Assembly: GCA_023231475.1 (NCBI GenBank)
Contig: JALJEE010001690.1
Span: 62,001-126,000, forward strand
Source of the DNA: Seison nebaliae
Taxonomy: Eukaryota; Rotifera; Pararotatoria; Seisonacea; Seisonidae
Length of the DNA: 64,000 nucleotides
Reading direction: 5' to 3'
Of the stretch, positions 47,770 to 58,700 are shown piece by piece. The position numbers and the translations under genes were made by a program. The notes beneath the pieces were generated by a model, which saw only the letters and a program-made list of their open reading frames with translations, ran no database searches and was not told the origin of the DNA. The number at the start of each line of letters is the position of its first letter. Position 1 is the stretch's first letter.

Positions 47770-49644
47770 TTATAAATAATTGGTTATTATTTGGAGATGA
47801 TGTGAATCAAAATTTTGAATTGTAGTTAATATCCATGATAGATGGTCCGATGCAGTTGCATGGACTGAAGGAAGAGTACAATCGGAACTAAAACCATAAC
47901 TGACTATTCCATAAAGTGTAAATCTTTCTTCATATTTGTAGACGGGCCCTCCACTATCACCCTGGCATGGTTGATTGGCGTCAGAATTACTCGTAGTACA
48001 GAAACCGGATAATGCTTCAACTTCCGTCAAATAACATTGTTCATTTTCTCCGATGGTTAACTCGGATCGGCGTAAGTAAGTTGACAGTCCTTCATCTAAT
48101 ACATGAAAATTAACCTCATGCGAGAAGTAAAAAAAACCTGAAATATATTCTCCCCAACCAGCTAGATATACAGTATCATTAACCTGTGGTCGATAAGTAC
48201 CGACACACACAGGTTGAACATATTCACTAAATACTATTGATTCATTCAATCTTATCAAAGCAATATCATGAAGAATTTGATAGCTTGTTGAATTATAATT
48301 AGGATGCTGATAAAATATTATTTAGAAGGAAAATTTCATTAATGACTAAAACATTAAAGACTCCGGTGATGCCTAATTGGAATTCTCCTTCATCTTTTAT
48401 ATCTAGTCGAGTATTTCCCATAATAATCTGTGTCAAGTTTATGTTTTCACTTTAAGCATTATAATTATAAAGATTATTGGAGATTAAATAATAAATACTA
48501 AGTGATTCCCTTTGTGCAATGACCTGCCGTCAATATCCAATTCTTGTGTATAATACTCCCTCCACATGTAAAAATATTCTGTTTACCAATAACTTTTATT
48601 AGCACAATAAACGGAATGACATTTTCTTCCACAATCTCCCCGCCAATAACTTTACTAGATTTCCCGCATTCTTCTATTTTATCTAATACATATTTCAAAC
48701 TTAAAATAAAACCAATTTATAATTACACTAACTATTCAATTTACAAATTATTTTGTTGTGTTTAAAAAATTATTTAAAAATTATCGTAGAACAATTATCG
48801 GTGATCCAATAATTATTGGATCGTAAGATTGGAACAAGAATCGTAGATTATAATAAACCTAACTTGGGAATATTTCATTATTCGTGCCAGTTTCCTGTGT
48901 TTGATTAACTCCTTTATAGATAAACAAATTCATGTGAACACAATTATTGCACACACTAACTGAATGTTAAAGTAGAAGATAATGACTCGACTTTTTTCAA
49001 ATTTATTCTAAATGTTAAATAAAATGTTAACTTCTGAAAATTTCCGTTGAAGACGAAGTTTCTTCAATATTAGAAATTTCGGTTGTTGATAATGTTGAAG
49101 TAACATATTTTCTACAACATTAATGATTACTGCTTTATAAAGTAACAAAAATTGAACTTGGTTGTAATTTCCGTCTTGAGTAATCTTTGAAAAAATAATA
49201 TCTCTATATATAATCAATATATATTGATTAAAAATTAACTTTTTGGTAGTTGCTTTATTAGAATAATCAATTAAAGGTTTTTCCGAAGTTTCTCTGATTA
49301 CTGGATTTGAGATACTGGAAATTATACCTAACAAGTGAAAAACATTATTTTCATATTGACAACTTCCTAATCATTAATAACCAGAATTTTCTGAAGAAAC
49401 GGTCTCAGATCCATTACCTGTAAATTTGGACCCCAAAAATAGTTGAAAATTATCAGCGAAAAATTTTTAATAAATTAAAGAGATGTACCTGATAATGTGA
49501 AAACAACTCCAATGATAACTCCGATTATTATTATAGAGATCGCCGAAACTATTATTTGGAATAAACTAACAACGAAAGAATCAATAACAACATAATTAGG
49601 GTTTAATTAGGTAACATTTGGGTTCTTCGTTTATACTTGTTCAT
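47770..49644 (-). CDS. type II transmembrane serine protease (S1 family)
   Basis: Clear protease exons are 48499-48682, 48353-48449, 48138-48306 and 47770-48095, all in phase. They give the activation site SKVIGGE, catalytic His in TAGHC, Asp in HDIALIRL, Ser in CQGDSGGPV, and WILT near the C-terminus. Upstream exons 49616-49644 and 49489-49565 encode a short basic cytosolic tail (MNKYKRRTQI) and one membrane span (SIIIIGVIIGVVF), followed by a 36-nt exon 49382-49417 and a stem exon from 49327. That order is a type II membrane protease. Stem exons between about 49.24 and 48.68 kb could not be joined unambiguously. The residue at the S1-specificity position (chymotrypsin 189, six before the active Ser) is Gln in NQPCQGDSGG, not Asp, so trypsin-like specificity is not expected. 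The 42-nt intron 48096-48137 is in frame and stop-free. Confidence 0.82.
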
Positions 49645-49917
49645 TGTTAGAAAATTAGTTTGAAATTTCTAACGATATGTAAAGGATTGTGCAATTCTTA
49701 ACGGTTTAGATGACGTCAATGATAATGTGTGATTTTCTTTTCGAAGCTAACATTGATCAAATTAATGATACCTAATTACATCAAGGATACGACCAATTAA
49801 GGGAAAATATTCATTAATATGTACAATTTCTATTAGAATATTGGATAAGCCTTTCTTGACATATTTTCTTCCTTGACACCTAGGGGGTCCAAGAATTTAT
49901 CGAGAATAAATTTTGAT

Positions 49918-50109
49918 AAAACCAAATTTATTCAAAATAAACCGGGATATACTCAAAAAAATTGTAAATTTTATATTAATTTCGATTTATCTATGATGTT
50001 GGAAGGTTTGATGAAACCGAATTTATTCGAATTAAAACTAGATATATTCAAAAAAAACTCTAAATTATTTCATATTTATTTCGATTTGTCCATAATGGAT
50101 CCTATCGAT
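49918..50109. repeat. degenerate 96-bp tandem duplication
   Basis: Two units, about 49918-50013 and 50014-50109, share AAACC(A/G)AATTTATTC at the start and ATTTCGATTT(A/G)TC near the end, with many substitutions between. The period is a multiple of three and a plus-strand frame stays open across both, so a protein origin is possible. Confidence 0.55.
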
Positions 50110-50189
50110 AATTTTTGATAAAATATGTTACTGTCGATAATTTTCATTAATCATCCTATAAGCTTTAATTCTTTCTTGAATTTTTCAAT

Positions 50190-50492
50190 ATGAATAATGT
50201 GGATTTGTTAAAAATGACTTTATCAGCCGCGAATATGCGAAATTTTTCACATCGCCGTTCTCAACAGGTAAATAGAGAAGCGGTATCAGAAGAGTTGATA
50301 ATCACCGATACAGAATCGAATGCTTTGCTTGCCGAAGAGATTTTTCCAGATTCTGAAGAATATGTCAATGCGACATCGGAAAGGTTTTTTGAAGAATCGG
50401 ATTATCTAGATGAGACACGAATCAAAGTTTTATTTTACTTCTCAGTCGATCCAGCCCACTATCGACTTAATAATCGACCACTATCAAAGTAG
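50190..50492 (+). CDS. small acidic ORF, no known homologue
   Basis: A 100-codon frame with an ATG at 50190 and stop at 50490. The product is acidic and Glu/Ser/Asn-rich (AVSEELIITDTESN, EEIFPDSEEY) with a basic patch near the N-terminus (HRRSQQVNRE). Composition looks more protein-like than neighbouring random frames. No signal peptide, membrane span or known motif. It could be a whole orphan gene or the first exon of a longer one; no partner exon found. Confidence 0.35.
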   Translation: MNNVDLLKMTLSAANMRNFSHRRSQQVNREAVSEELIITDTESNALLAEEIFPDSEEYVNATSERFFEESDYLDETRIKVLFYFSVDPAHYRLNNRPLSK

Positions 50493-50904
50493 TAATTATA
50501 ATTAGTGTATATCTAAATTACTAACATGTTTTTACTTTATCTACAAACAAACCATAACTAAAAGCTTTTTGGTGATAATATTAAAACTTAATTCCATAAC
50601 GATGAAATTTAAAGAATGTCACAAAAACCCTCCCCCGAAGAATATACCGTGTGAAAAAAAGGTAAGAAATTTTCCACATGAGAAATGTCAATCTTGAAAA
50701 AACAACACCTTTTCCCCATCCACTTATCGTATTTCGAGCGTAACCAAATTCATTGGTAGTTGAACAATTATGTCTCCGAGTTAAAATGAGAAGAAGCAAA
50801 TTATCGTTATGGAAGAGGAGATTGAAAGACAGATTAAGACAATAAGGAAGTGGGATTATAAACGTATCAGAGTCAACGTATCAGTAAAGTAGTGAAGTGT
50901 CTTC

Positions 50905-50940
50905 ACTCCAAAACATACTCCAAAACATTCTCCAAAACCA
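50905..50940. repeat. 12-bp tandem repeat, three copies
   Basis: The unit actccaaaacat occurs twice exactly (50905-50928), then once with changes (tctccaaaacca), followed by a partial copy. It lies about 170 bp upstream of the RCC1 start codon. Confidence 0.6.
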
Positions 50941-51109
50941 AAACACTGATAAATTTCTAAAAAAGATTGTTTCAATAAAATTAGTGTTGATAATTTATTT
51001 TATTTCTACATATTCAAATGTAGTAGTTAAAGCTTAAACTGAAAATTGAATATTTTAAACTGTTGGAGATTCTTCTCAATTTCTATTCTGATTTAAAACT
51101 GATTGTACG

Positions 51110-52663
51110 ATGTTAAGTGAGAATGTTTTTTTAAATATAATACTTACAATGAAACCTATGAGCAGAAAACGGACAAATGACAAAGATGAAATCATTTTGC
51201 ATTTGAATGAGAATTCCTCATATTTCTGTAAAAATTGTTTTAGTGAAATAAAACAATTGAATGAGAGTAAAATTAAATCGTTTGATTTAAATTGTACTAT
51301 AGTATCAGAAAATGATTTAGCCAACAGCAGAAATCAGTTGAACAATTCCCTCATCGACGGTATATGGGAGGAATTGTTAAACGATTACAAAAAGAAATCA
51401 CCAACGAGAGAAAATGGTAGAGAAGAAGTTCAAAAAAAGAGAAGGAAATTGGAAGAAGATATTTCATCGGAAACGAAAGACGAAGATAAACGATTAGTTT
51501 ATGGTATCGGACAAAATTTAACGGGACAACTTTGTGGTTCTCCTGAAGAGTTGTTTGAAGTATCCAAATATCGAGCTATTAAATTGGGGAATGATTCCAT
51601 AAAAATGATTTGTTGTGGTGCCATGCATTCTGTTATTATCACTAATGATTCGTCCATCATTACTTTTGGATGTAATGATGAAGGAGCTCTTGGAATTCGG
51701 AAAGAGGAAGAGAATAATTCTCAATTATTTTATCATATTCAATTGAATCATCAATGGTTGAATACAGATCATATTATTAAATGTATTGCTGGTGATTCAT
51801 TTACATCAGTATTGACATTTTCTGGACGTCTTTTCCTTTGGGGAACATTTCGAGATGCCAATGGAATTTGTGGATTAATCGAACCAAATGAAATTTCATT
51901 TACACCAAAAGAAGTTATTTTGAAGGGAAAGAAAATGGTTGATGTTGTTGGAGGATTTGATCATATTCTCATTTTGACATCCGACAATTTTTTATATTCG
52001 ATGGGAAATGGAGAACAAGGTCAATTGGGAAGAATTGGAGAATTGAAAGCAAAAGATCCGGAGAAGAAAGCTTTAAATGAATTTCTACAATTAAAACAGA
52101 TAAATTTCACTCCAAAAATCAAATATATATTTGCGGGAGGATATGGATCAATAATTGTAACGATTAATAATGAATGTTATGGATTCGGTTTGAATAATTA
52201 TCATCAACTTGGCATCCAAAAGAAAGATGAAGAAGATAACTGTGTTTATTTCCCGAGACAATCACATTATCTTCAAGACATCAAATGGAACAATATTTCT
52301 ATGTCTCTACATCATTCAATGGGATTATCGATGAATGGAGACGTTTATGGTTTTGGGAGATCAGACGACGGTCGTCTCGGTGTGATAAATGAGCAGATTA
52401 TTAATCGGGAAGACATAAAATTTCCTATCAAATGGAATTTTCCTTGTAAATTTAGAGAAGTTCGTTCTTGTCTAGCCGGATCATTTGCCATCACCCTATC
52501 AGGAGCACTTGTATCATCGGGTACTGGTGATACGATGATGATGGGTCATGGAGAACATGATAAAGTTGAAGGGACATATGTCGAACAATTGAAACGTCTT
52601 GAAAAGTCGAATTGTATATCCGTAGCGGCTGGTGGACAACATTCTTTGATTTTGATCAAATAG
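51110..52663 (+). CDS. RCC1: RCC1, guanine-nucleotide exchange factor for Ran
   Basis: Intronless, 517 aa. The seven-bladed RCC1 propeller covers about residues 129-517. Diagnostic for true RCC1 rather than a generic repeat protein are LFLWGTFRDANGICGL, GNGEQGQLGR, YGFGLNNYHQLG and the final SVAAGGQHSLILIK. The N-terminal extension of about 125 residues contains a basic cluster QKKRRK (~109-113), a likely nuclear localisation signal, and is longer than in vertebrates. An alternative start at residue 14 or 17 (MKP, MSR) would drop the hydrophobic first residues. In the family it sits on chromatin and loads Ran with GTP, driving nuclear transport and spindle assembly. It converges on the kinesin-13 gene, with about 170 bp between the two stop codons. 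Confidence 0.95.
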   Translation: MLSENVFLNIILTMKPMSRKRTNDKDEIILHLNENSSYFCKNCFSEIKQLNESKIKSFDLNCTIVSENDLANSRNQLNNSLIDGIWEELLNDYKKKSPTRENGREEVQKKRRKLEEDISSETKDEDKRLVYGIGQNLTGQLCGSPEELFEVSKYRAIKLGNDSIKMICCGAMHSVIITNDSSIITFGCNDEGALGIRKEEENNSQLFYHIQLNHQWLNTDHIIKCIAGDSFTSVLTFSGRLFLWGTFRDANGICGLIEPNEISFTPKEVILKGKKMVDVVGGFDHILILTSDNFLYSMGNGEQGQLGRIGELKAKDPEKKALNEFLQLKQINFTPKIKYIFAGGYGSIIVTINNECYGFGLNNYHQLGIQKKDEEDNCVYFPRQSHYLQDIKWNNISMSLHHSMGLSMNGDVYGFGRSDDGRLGVINEQIINREDIKFPIKWNFPCKFREVRSCLAGSFAITLSGALVSSGTGDTMMMGHGEHDKVEGTYVEQLKRLEKSNCISVAAGGQHSLILIK

Positions 52664-52836
52664 TTTTCTTTTTTTCCACTTTATTTCAATATATATCAAT
52701 GTAATTTAAATAAAATACAAAACTGACCGGATAAATAAAAATTGAAAATGTTTTAATTATGAGTTGAATTGTAAGAAAGAATTTTATTAAATGAATTTCA
52801 TTATCGTTCTTTTAGAAATTTATAGGAATTATTATA

Positions 52837-54871
52837 TTATAATCGATTATTTCGATTTCTCGCTAAATCGATGCAATGTGAAGAATGACGATTCTTAATT
52901 ATCGAATCATCTTGTTGTAGATTTGATTTTAACGTTTGTAAATTTTGATAAATACCTTGCAACAAATTCATTCGATGCATTGAATTCTGAATATGATTTT
53001 CGAAACTCTTGACATATTCCTCTAAATCGAAGACGTCTGCATTCGTCATGTGTAGTAGTTGTCTGGAAGTTGTCACCGTTTTCTCTTCCTCCTGTAAAAG
53101 ATTATGATGTTGAAGATAAATACTTTCTTCTAATTCATTCAATTCGATTAGTTTCCGATTAATTCCATCATTATTCTCCTCATCTTCTACAACGTCCTCA
53201 CATTCGTTATGACGCCAATGATTTCGGTTTTTATTCTTATTCATATTTTGAATACTGTTATTGATATTTGAACGAATTCGACGAACAACATCTTTCGAAG
53301 TGATGGAAGGTGAAGTTGATGTTATTGTTGGTACGTCGTTGGTATCTACCATTTCTTGTTCTGTATCTAATTCCTTAACCCGGTCGGCATATCGGAGTGT
53401 GTTCAGTGTATGTTCCACATCCGAATTTCCTGGTGAAATTGTGGCAATCATACATACTTTACTTTGGGTTTGGATGAACGAATCTCTCAACACTTTTGTC
53501 AATGTCGATCCTCTAAATGGAATGTGATTATCCTCACGACCTAATGCTCGAATACATTCCTTCAAAGCTAACAATGATCGATTAATTTCAGCACCTTCAT
53601 TTCGTGTAACTCGATCGGATGATTGAGTGTCCTTACCTCGTTCACTTCCCGCTAAATCGATTAAAGATATTTTCCCATGTAACTTTCCTGATGTTTGACA
53701 TCTCAAAATGAATTGAAAAATAGCATGTGAACGACTTGAATTATCATTAGCACTTGTTTGACCACTAGTACGTAAGTCCATTCCATAAGATATCCAATGT
53801 AGAACTTCGTTAACGTCAATGACATGACATTCTCTCAAATCGACAACTCGTACAATATTTTTACTATCCTCTAATACTCGAAGTCGCTCTTTACGATTAA
53901 GTAAATCGAACACCTTCCCACAATAGATCTCAAAGAATGAGACATTGATGAAAAACTTGTTGCAATATTTATTCTCTAACAAATCGAAGATATCATTTGA
54001 AGTCATTGCATAAATACCATTATGAATCGTTTTCGCTTTTGTATCACCTCCCATTGTATGTGTCTTTCCGCTACCAGTCTGTCCATATGCGAAGCACATG
54101 GACATATTCCCTTCGAACATATGTTCAACTAAAGGTCGAGCTGTGTATTGATATACTAACGAGTTATCACAATCATCATCGAAAGTATAAGTAAATCGAA
54201 AACGTTGATTATCTAAAAATTTCGTCATATCTACTTTGAGTTTCGGTTGATGGATAACTATGATATCTCGACTAGGAACTGAAATAACATCAATTTCTTT
54301 TCTCACATTAACTTCCCGACGATTCATCGGTCGTTTTCTTATACATACAACAATTCGTTGTTGTACCATATGCTCATTATCCGTTATGGGTGTGAATTGC
54401 ATACTCTGTCGATACGTATTAATCATTCCAACAAAATCTCTATTTTGAGGTGTATCATAATCCTGAATTTGCTTTTGCCGATTTCGGCGATCCTCACGAT
54501 GACGTCTAATCTTATCAATCTCTTTCACACAATGACCTTTCCTTCGTGGAAGTGGTGGATCGTGTTGCGTTACCATTATATCATCATTGTCTCGTTTCTT
54601 ATATCGATAATCATCATTTGTAACAGTTTGAGACAAATTCACATTCGTTTGATTACTGAAATTAATAAAGACGAAGAATAATCAATAATAATATGTAAAT
54701 GTCAACTAACTATTGTTCTTTGTGACCATATATCTGAGAATTCCGATATCGACGAATTGGTGAATTCGATTTTTGTTCATTCGATTTCAGTTCATAATTC
54801 GTTTTATTCGATACGTCATTATTTCGTTGTTCATAATTATGACCATTGCCACTTCCATTATCATGTTGCAT
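52837..54871 (-). CDS. KIF2A: kinesin-13 microtubule depolymerase
   Basis: Exons 54711-54871 and 52837-54655 join in phase 2 to 659 aa. The ATG at 54871 gives MQHDNGSGNG. The motor domain begins near residue 155 (RIVVCIRKRPMNRRE) and has the P-loop AYGQTGSGKTHTMGG (~243-257), switch I NDNSSRSHAIFQ and switch II ISLIDLAGSERGKD. The class-specific PKLKVDMTKFL loop (~192-202) contains the KVD motif that kinesin-13s use to bend protofilament ends. GAEINRSLLALKECIRALG and ISPGNSDVEHTLNTLRYADR are typical. The N-terminal region is Asn-rich and basic, like the family neck and localisation domain; the C-terminal part is coiled coil. Role in the family: ATP-driven microtubule end depolymerisation in spindles and cilia. 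Which paralogue (KIF2A/B/C) cannot be decided. Confidence 0.94.
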
Positions 54872-55144
54872 GATCAGCTGTCCACAAACACAAATTCACA
54901 ATAAATGTTAAAGTAAATTCTTACACTTTTTCCTTATACTGCACAATGTATGATTTTGTATCACTCGTAACAAATGAATGAATTGAACTGAATTAAAATG
55001 TCAATCTATTCGTCTTCTCTAAATATAGTCGATTTTCTTAACAATGATTCATCATTGAAAAGTGCGCACTTTATTTTCGAATTTTTTTCAAATTTTTTTA
55101 TTTACAATGAATAATCTCAATAAAATTACTTCTATATCCTTTCT

Positions 55145-55790
55145 CTACATCTCCAATAATTGTGGTTCATTGTGAAGACGAAAACAACAACAAGTTGAAT
55201 TGTTGCATTCTTCGGGGAAGCAAGCGCATCGACATGTTATAGTTGTACACTAGTTAACAATATGAGATGGTAATACAATTAATAATTCTAACTGATGTCG
55301 ATTCGCAACATTGACATAGAATAAAAGTTGAAAGATCTTGTTTCTGAAAAGGGGAAAAATGAAATAGATATTCGATAAATTCCCAAACTTTCTTCGGACA
55401 ACAACATTTATCCCAACAATCATTACAATCGAATCCAGTATCACAAGCATTGATGCACGCCGCACAACATTGACAGTATGACCAATCTTCCACGTCCTTA
55501 CTTCTTGCTACGCATAAATTCTTGCAAATTCCCCGTCTCTAAATAAAAAAAAACAAAATACTGGAAAGTTACACTTGAGATAAATCTAACGGTAAGTGCT
55601 TTCCTTATACACGAGATTATAATAAGGAAAATTAAATAAACGGAAATACTTAGGAGAATGATCGCTGGAATCGGTAACAGTAACGGTATTATACTGTCAT
55701 CTTCCGTTGGATTACCCAAACCTTCCTGAAATATCAATGAAACATAATTAAAATATGATAAGTTAGTTTGCTAACTATATAGGTTTTCAT
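55145..55790 (-). CDS. small Cys-rich membrane protein, 5 exons, unknown
   Basis: Exons 55776-55790, 55591-55725, 55389-55538, 55293-55343 and 55145-55249 are all phase 0 and give 151 aa. After a very short start exon (MKTYI) comes an acidic segment, then one membrane span (PIPAIILLSISVYLIFLIIISC), then a tail packed with cysteines: YCQCCAACINACDTGFDC, DCWDKCCCPKK, CQCCESTSC, CRCACFPEECNNSTCCCF. Roughly 30 of the last 100 residues are Cys, often in pairs or triplets. The tail probably faces the cytosol and may be palmitoylated or bind metal; that is inference. I do not recognise the family. The start exon is the least certain part. It lies 270 bp downstream-to-upstream of the kinesin gene on the same strand. 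Confidence 0.65.
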
Positions 55791-58700
55791 CCAGATATAT
55801 GTTCTATTGAAATCGTTGTTATGGCAACATAACATCAGTAAAGCTAAAAAGTTATCGACAACATTTTCGTCAGATTCATAACTTTTAACTCCTAGCCAAA
55901 CGGTTGAAGTCATTCTCCATTAGACGTTACATGTCATCGAAGTAAACATTGAAATTCACGTAAATTTGAAGAAAATGAATTTTTTTGAGTTATCGTTGAC
56001 AAATGTCATTTTGTCACAAAAGGTTTCATTCACTCACAGATGGATTCACAACATTGTCAAATAAATAAAGTTGTTGAATACATAGAAGGATAAATCAATT
56101 TTTAATAAAATAATCATTCTTCATTTTTAATCTTTCTAATCTTGTTAAGTAATCAGAATAATTTTCCTGATATTATTATTTCTATTGAACTTCTGTTGAA
56201 TTAACGGAAACTGATGTCTTCTAGTAGATAATGTCAAGTTTTTTCCATAATTTTAGTAACAAGAAATATATTGTTGGAAAAATTGGAAAAAGAGAATTTA
56301 ATTTCATAGAAAGGTTGCACTCTAACGGTAAAGTTGAAGGGGAACAAAACAAAAGAATATTCGACTAGTTCGACTATAGTTTAAGTTTGGGTGGGATGAG
56401 AGAAAATAAAGGAAAGCGAATAATTTTTATAGTCGACTGGTTTGTTCCTTTCTGAATTCAGTTTTATTGGAATAGTTCAAATTTTTAATTTATCTACCAT
56501 GTTTTTTGACGGAATTCCTGATAATGTTCCTTCACGATGGAATTAGTTGGATGGAAGTTTAAATAGAAATAAGTACATATTATCGTTTATTTGACGTAAA
56601 CTATCCGGTTCATTATATTAAAATAGAGAACATGATATTAGGTGAAAAGGAGGATTCTATTTTAAATGTTCATAATACTCGTTGAATATAATTATCGGTG
56701 GGACGGTGACACACAGGAAAAAATGAATGTTAGTAATAATATTTGAATATGATTTTGTTCGTCTGTTGGGAAGGTGAATAGAATTCATTAGACATTAAAT
56801 TAATAGTATTTTGATAGAAATGAGCGTATAAGTAGAAGTTGAAATAATTTGTGAAATGAACGAAATATACAAATTGTGCAGAGTGGAAAGAACGTATAAG
56901 ATTAGATGAAGCGGAGTCGGAATCGTACAAGATTCAAATAGAGAAAACTTTTCACATGCAGTTAAAGAGTCAGGAAGAGAAGAACGAGTAGCAACAATAG
57001 AAAAATTGATAAGAACATATATATGTCCACATTGACATCCCGTCGCCCATCCAAGAGAGCATGTGCTTATATGTAGACATTGTGATATGATGATGGAACA
57101 TAATTGATGTTAAGGATGTCGAATGAAAAATGATGACTGATGAGAATTATGGAAGCAGGAATTGTGCAATACATTTCGCATGCGGCGCCATCACAGTTTG
57201 ATGAACGATGACAGATGCCGTGGGAAATGAATTGCACTAGCTTCGTTGTTATTGTATATAATCAATTGAGAATGTCGAAATTGTGATGAAGGAAATATTT
57301 GAACAAAATACGATTTCTTCCTCTCACAATGTCACAATTCAATATTGGATGAACATTCAAAAAAATTTTACAATATCTATTCTCTCATGTTATCACTAAT
57401 GTATAGAGTGGTTCTTCCATCGATGTTTTATCATACATCTACTGATATAGTATGCTACACTATATTATGAATAACGTTTCATAACAACAAGCAAATTATT
57501 AAGAACAACAATAAGAATAATAAGAATTAATCTAAAAAATTCCTGTTTCCAAAATTTTTTTATTCATTTCTCTTCCAACTAATTGTGTATTTGTGTCTAA
57601 TAATTTTTGTACTAAAAATTATATTTGTGTATTGTATTATAAGTAAAAATTTAAAAATTGCCAAACTTGAATTTTTATGGATTTTATTCACTGTAAATAT
57701 TGATTCTTAATTTAGAATGTTCGACAAGTTTCTTACAATCCATTAAAATATTTAGTTTCCAGTATGCCCTGAATAAAATTTAACGAAATAAAATATGTCG
57801 ATATATTGGTAAGTTGTGCTCAAAACATACTACGACATACTAGTTTGAGTGATATTGTTATTCTAAAAAATGTTGCTGGTAGGTGGTTGTGGTATTATGT
57901 CGAAATGTTAATTAACAGTAACAATTTTCTCGCTATCTCATTCGGATTAGTACCGGAAATATTCCTTCCTCAATTTGGATCGTTTAGATTTTGTTTCAAA
58001 TGTTTTGAACATGGTACAACTATTGCCGTAATGTTAAAATGATGCATATTGATGAATGATGTTCCAACAAGCCATTATGAATGGTAGTTCTTACTATTTA
58101 CAATGATAGAGAGTAGGAATAATAATTAAACAGATTACTTTCTTCAGGGCTTTCTGCTGCATATAGTGATGGAATGCGCGTGTATACATTCCTTACCAAT
58201 CTATCCGGCTGCTGTATACTCTAGAGACATATGTAAATTGTTTCTTGGAATACTGTAGACTCGGCTGACTGAATAGAGTCATCTTGTTTTCCATCGTCCT
58301 ATTACATAGAGAAGATGGGGGGAGAATGATGAAGAAGTAATATCTGGTATTCGTGCAGGAAATTTATTAATTTTTGTCATGCAGAAATTATTCTCTTTGA
58401 AAATGTTCTCTTATTCTCCATACCATACAATTACATTAAACACATTTAAAAGAAAATTATAATAATATTCTTTTACCATCATTCGTATTACTATTAACAT
58501 CGTTTTCGTCATTGTTGTCGTTTTGGTCGTCATCGTCTTTGTTGGAAAGGAAGGAGCAGTAGACATTAGACAAATGAGAAATCAAAATGGAAGGAAGGAA
58601 AGGAAGAACAAAACTTCATCTTTTGCTTACCGCTCCATCTATTGACGTTGTTGTTACTTCTATCTCCATTTGCATGAAAGAGAATGTATGAATGAAGATC

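Noticed and set aside
49110..49132. A 19-nt intron in the protease stem that would open a Ser/Thr-rich frame
   Set aside because: Shorter than any intron supported elsewhere here; an alternative acceptor about 50 nt downstream is equally possible, so the stem was left unresolved.
57180..57225. miR-2-like seed (ATCACAG) in a slightly GC-rich patch
   Set aside because: Pairing is limited to a few base pairs and no star strand is visible.
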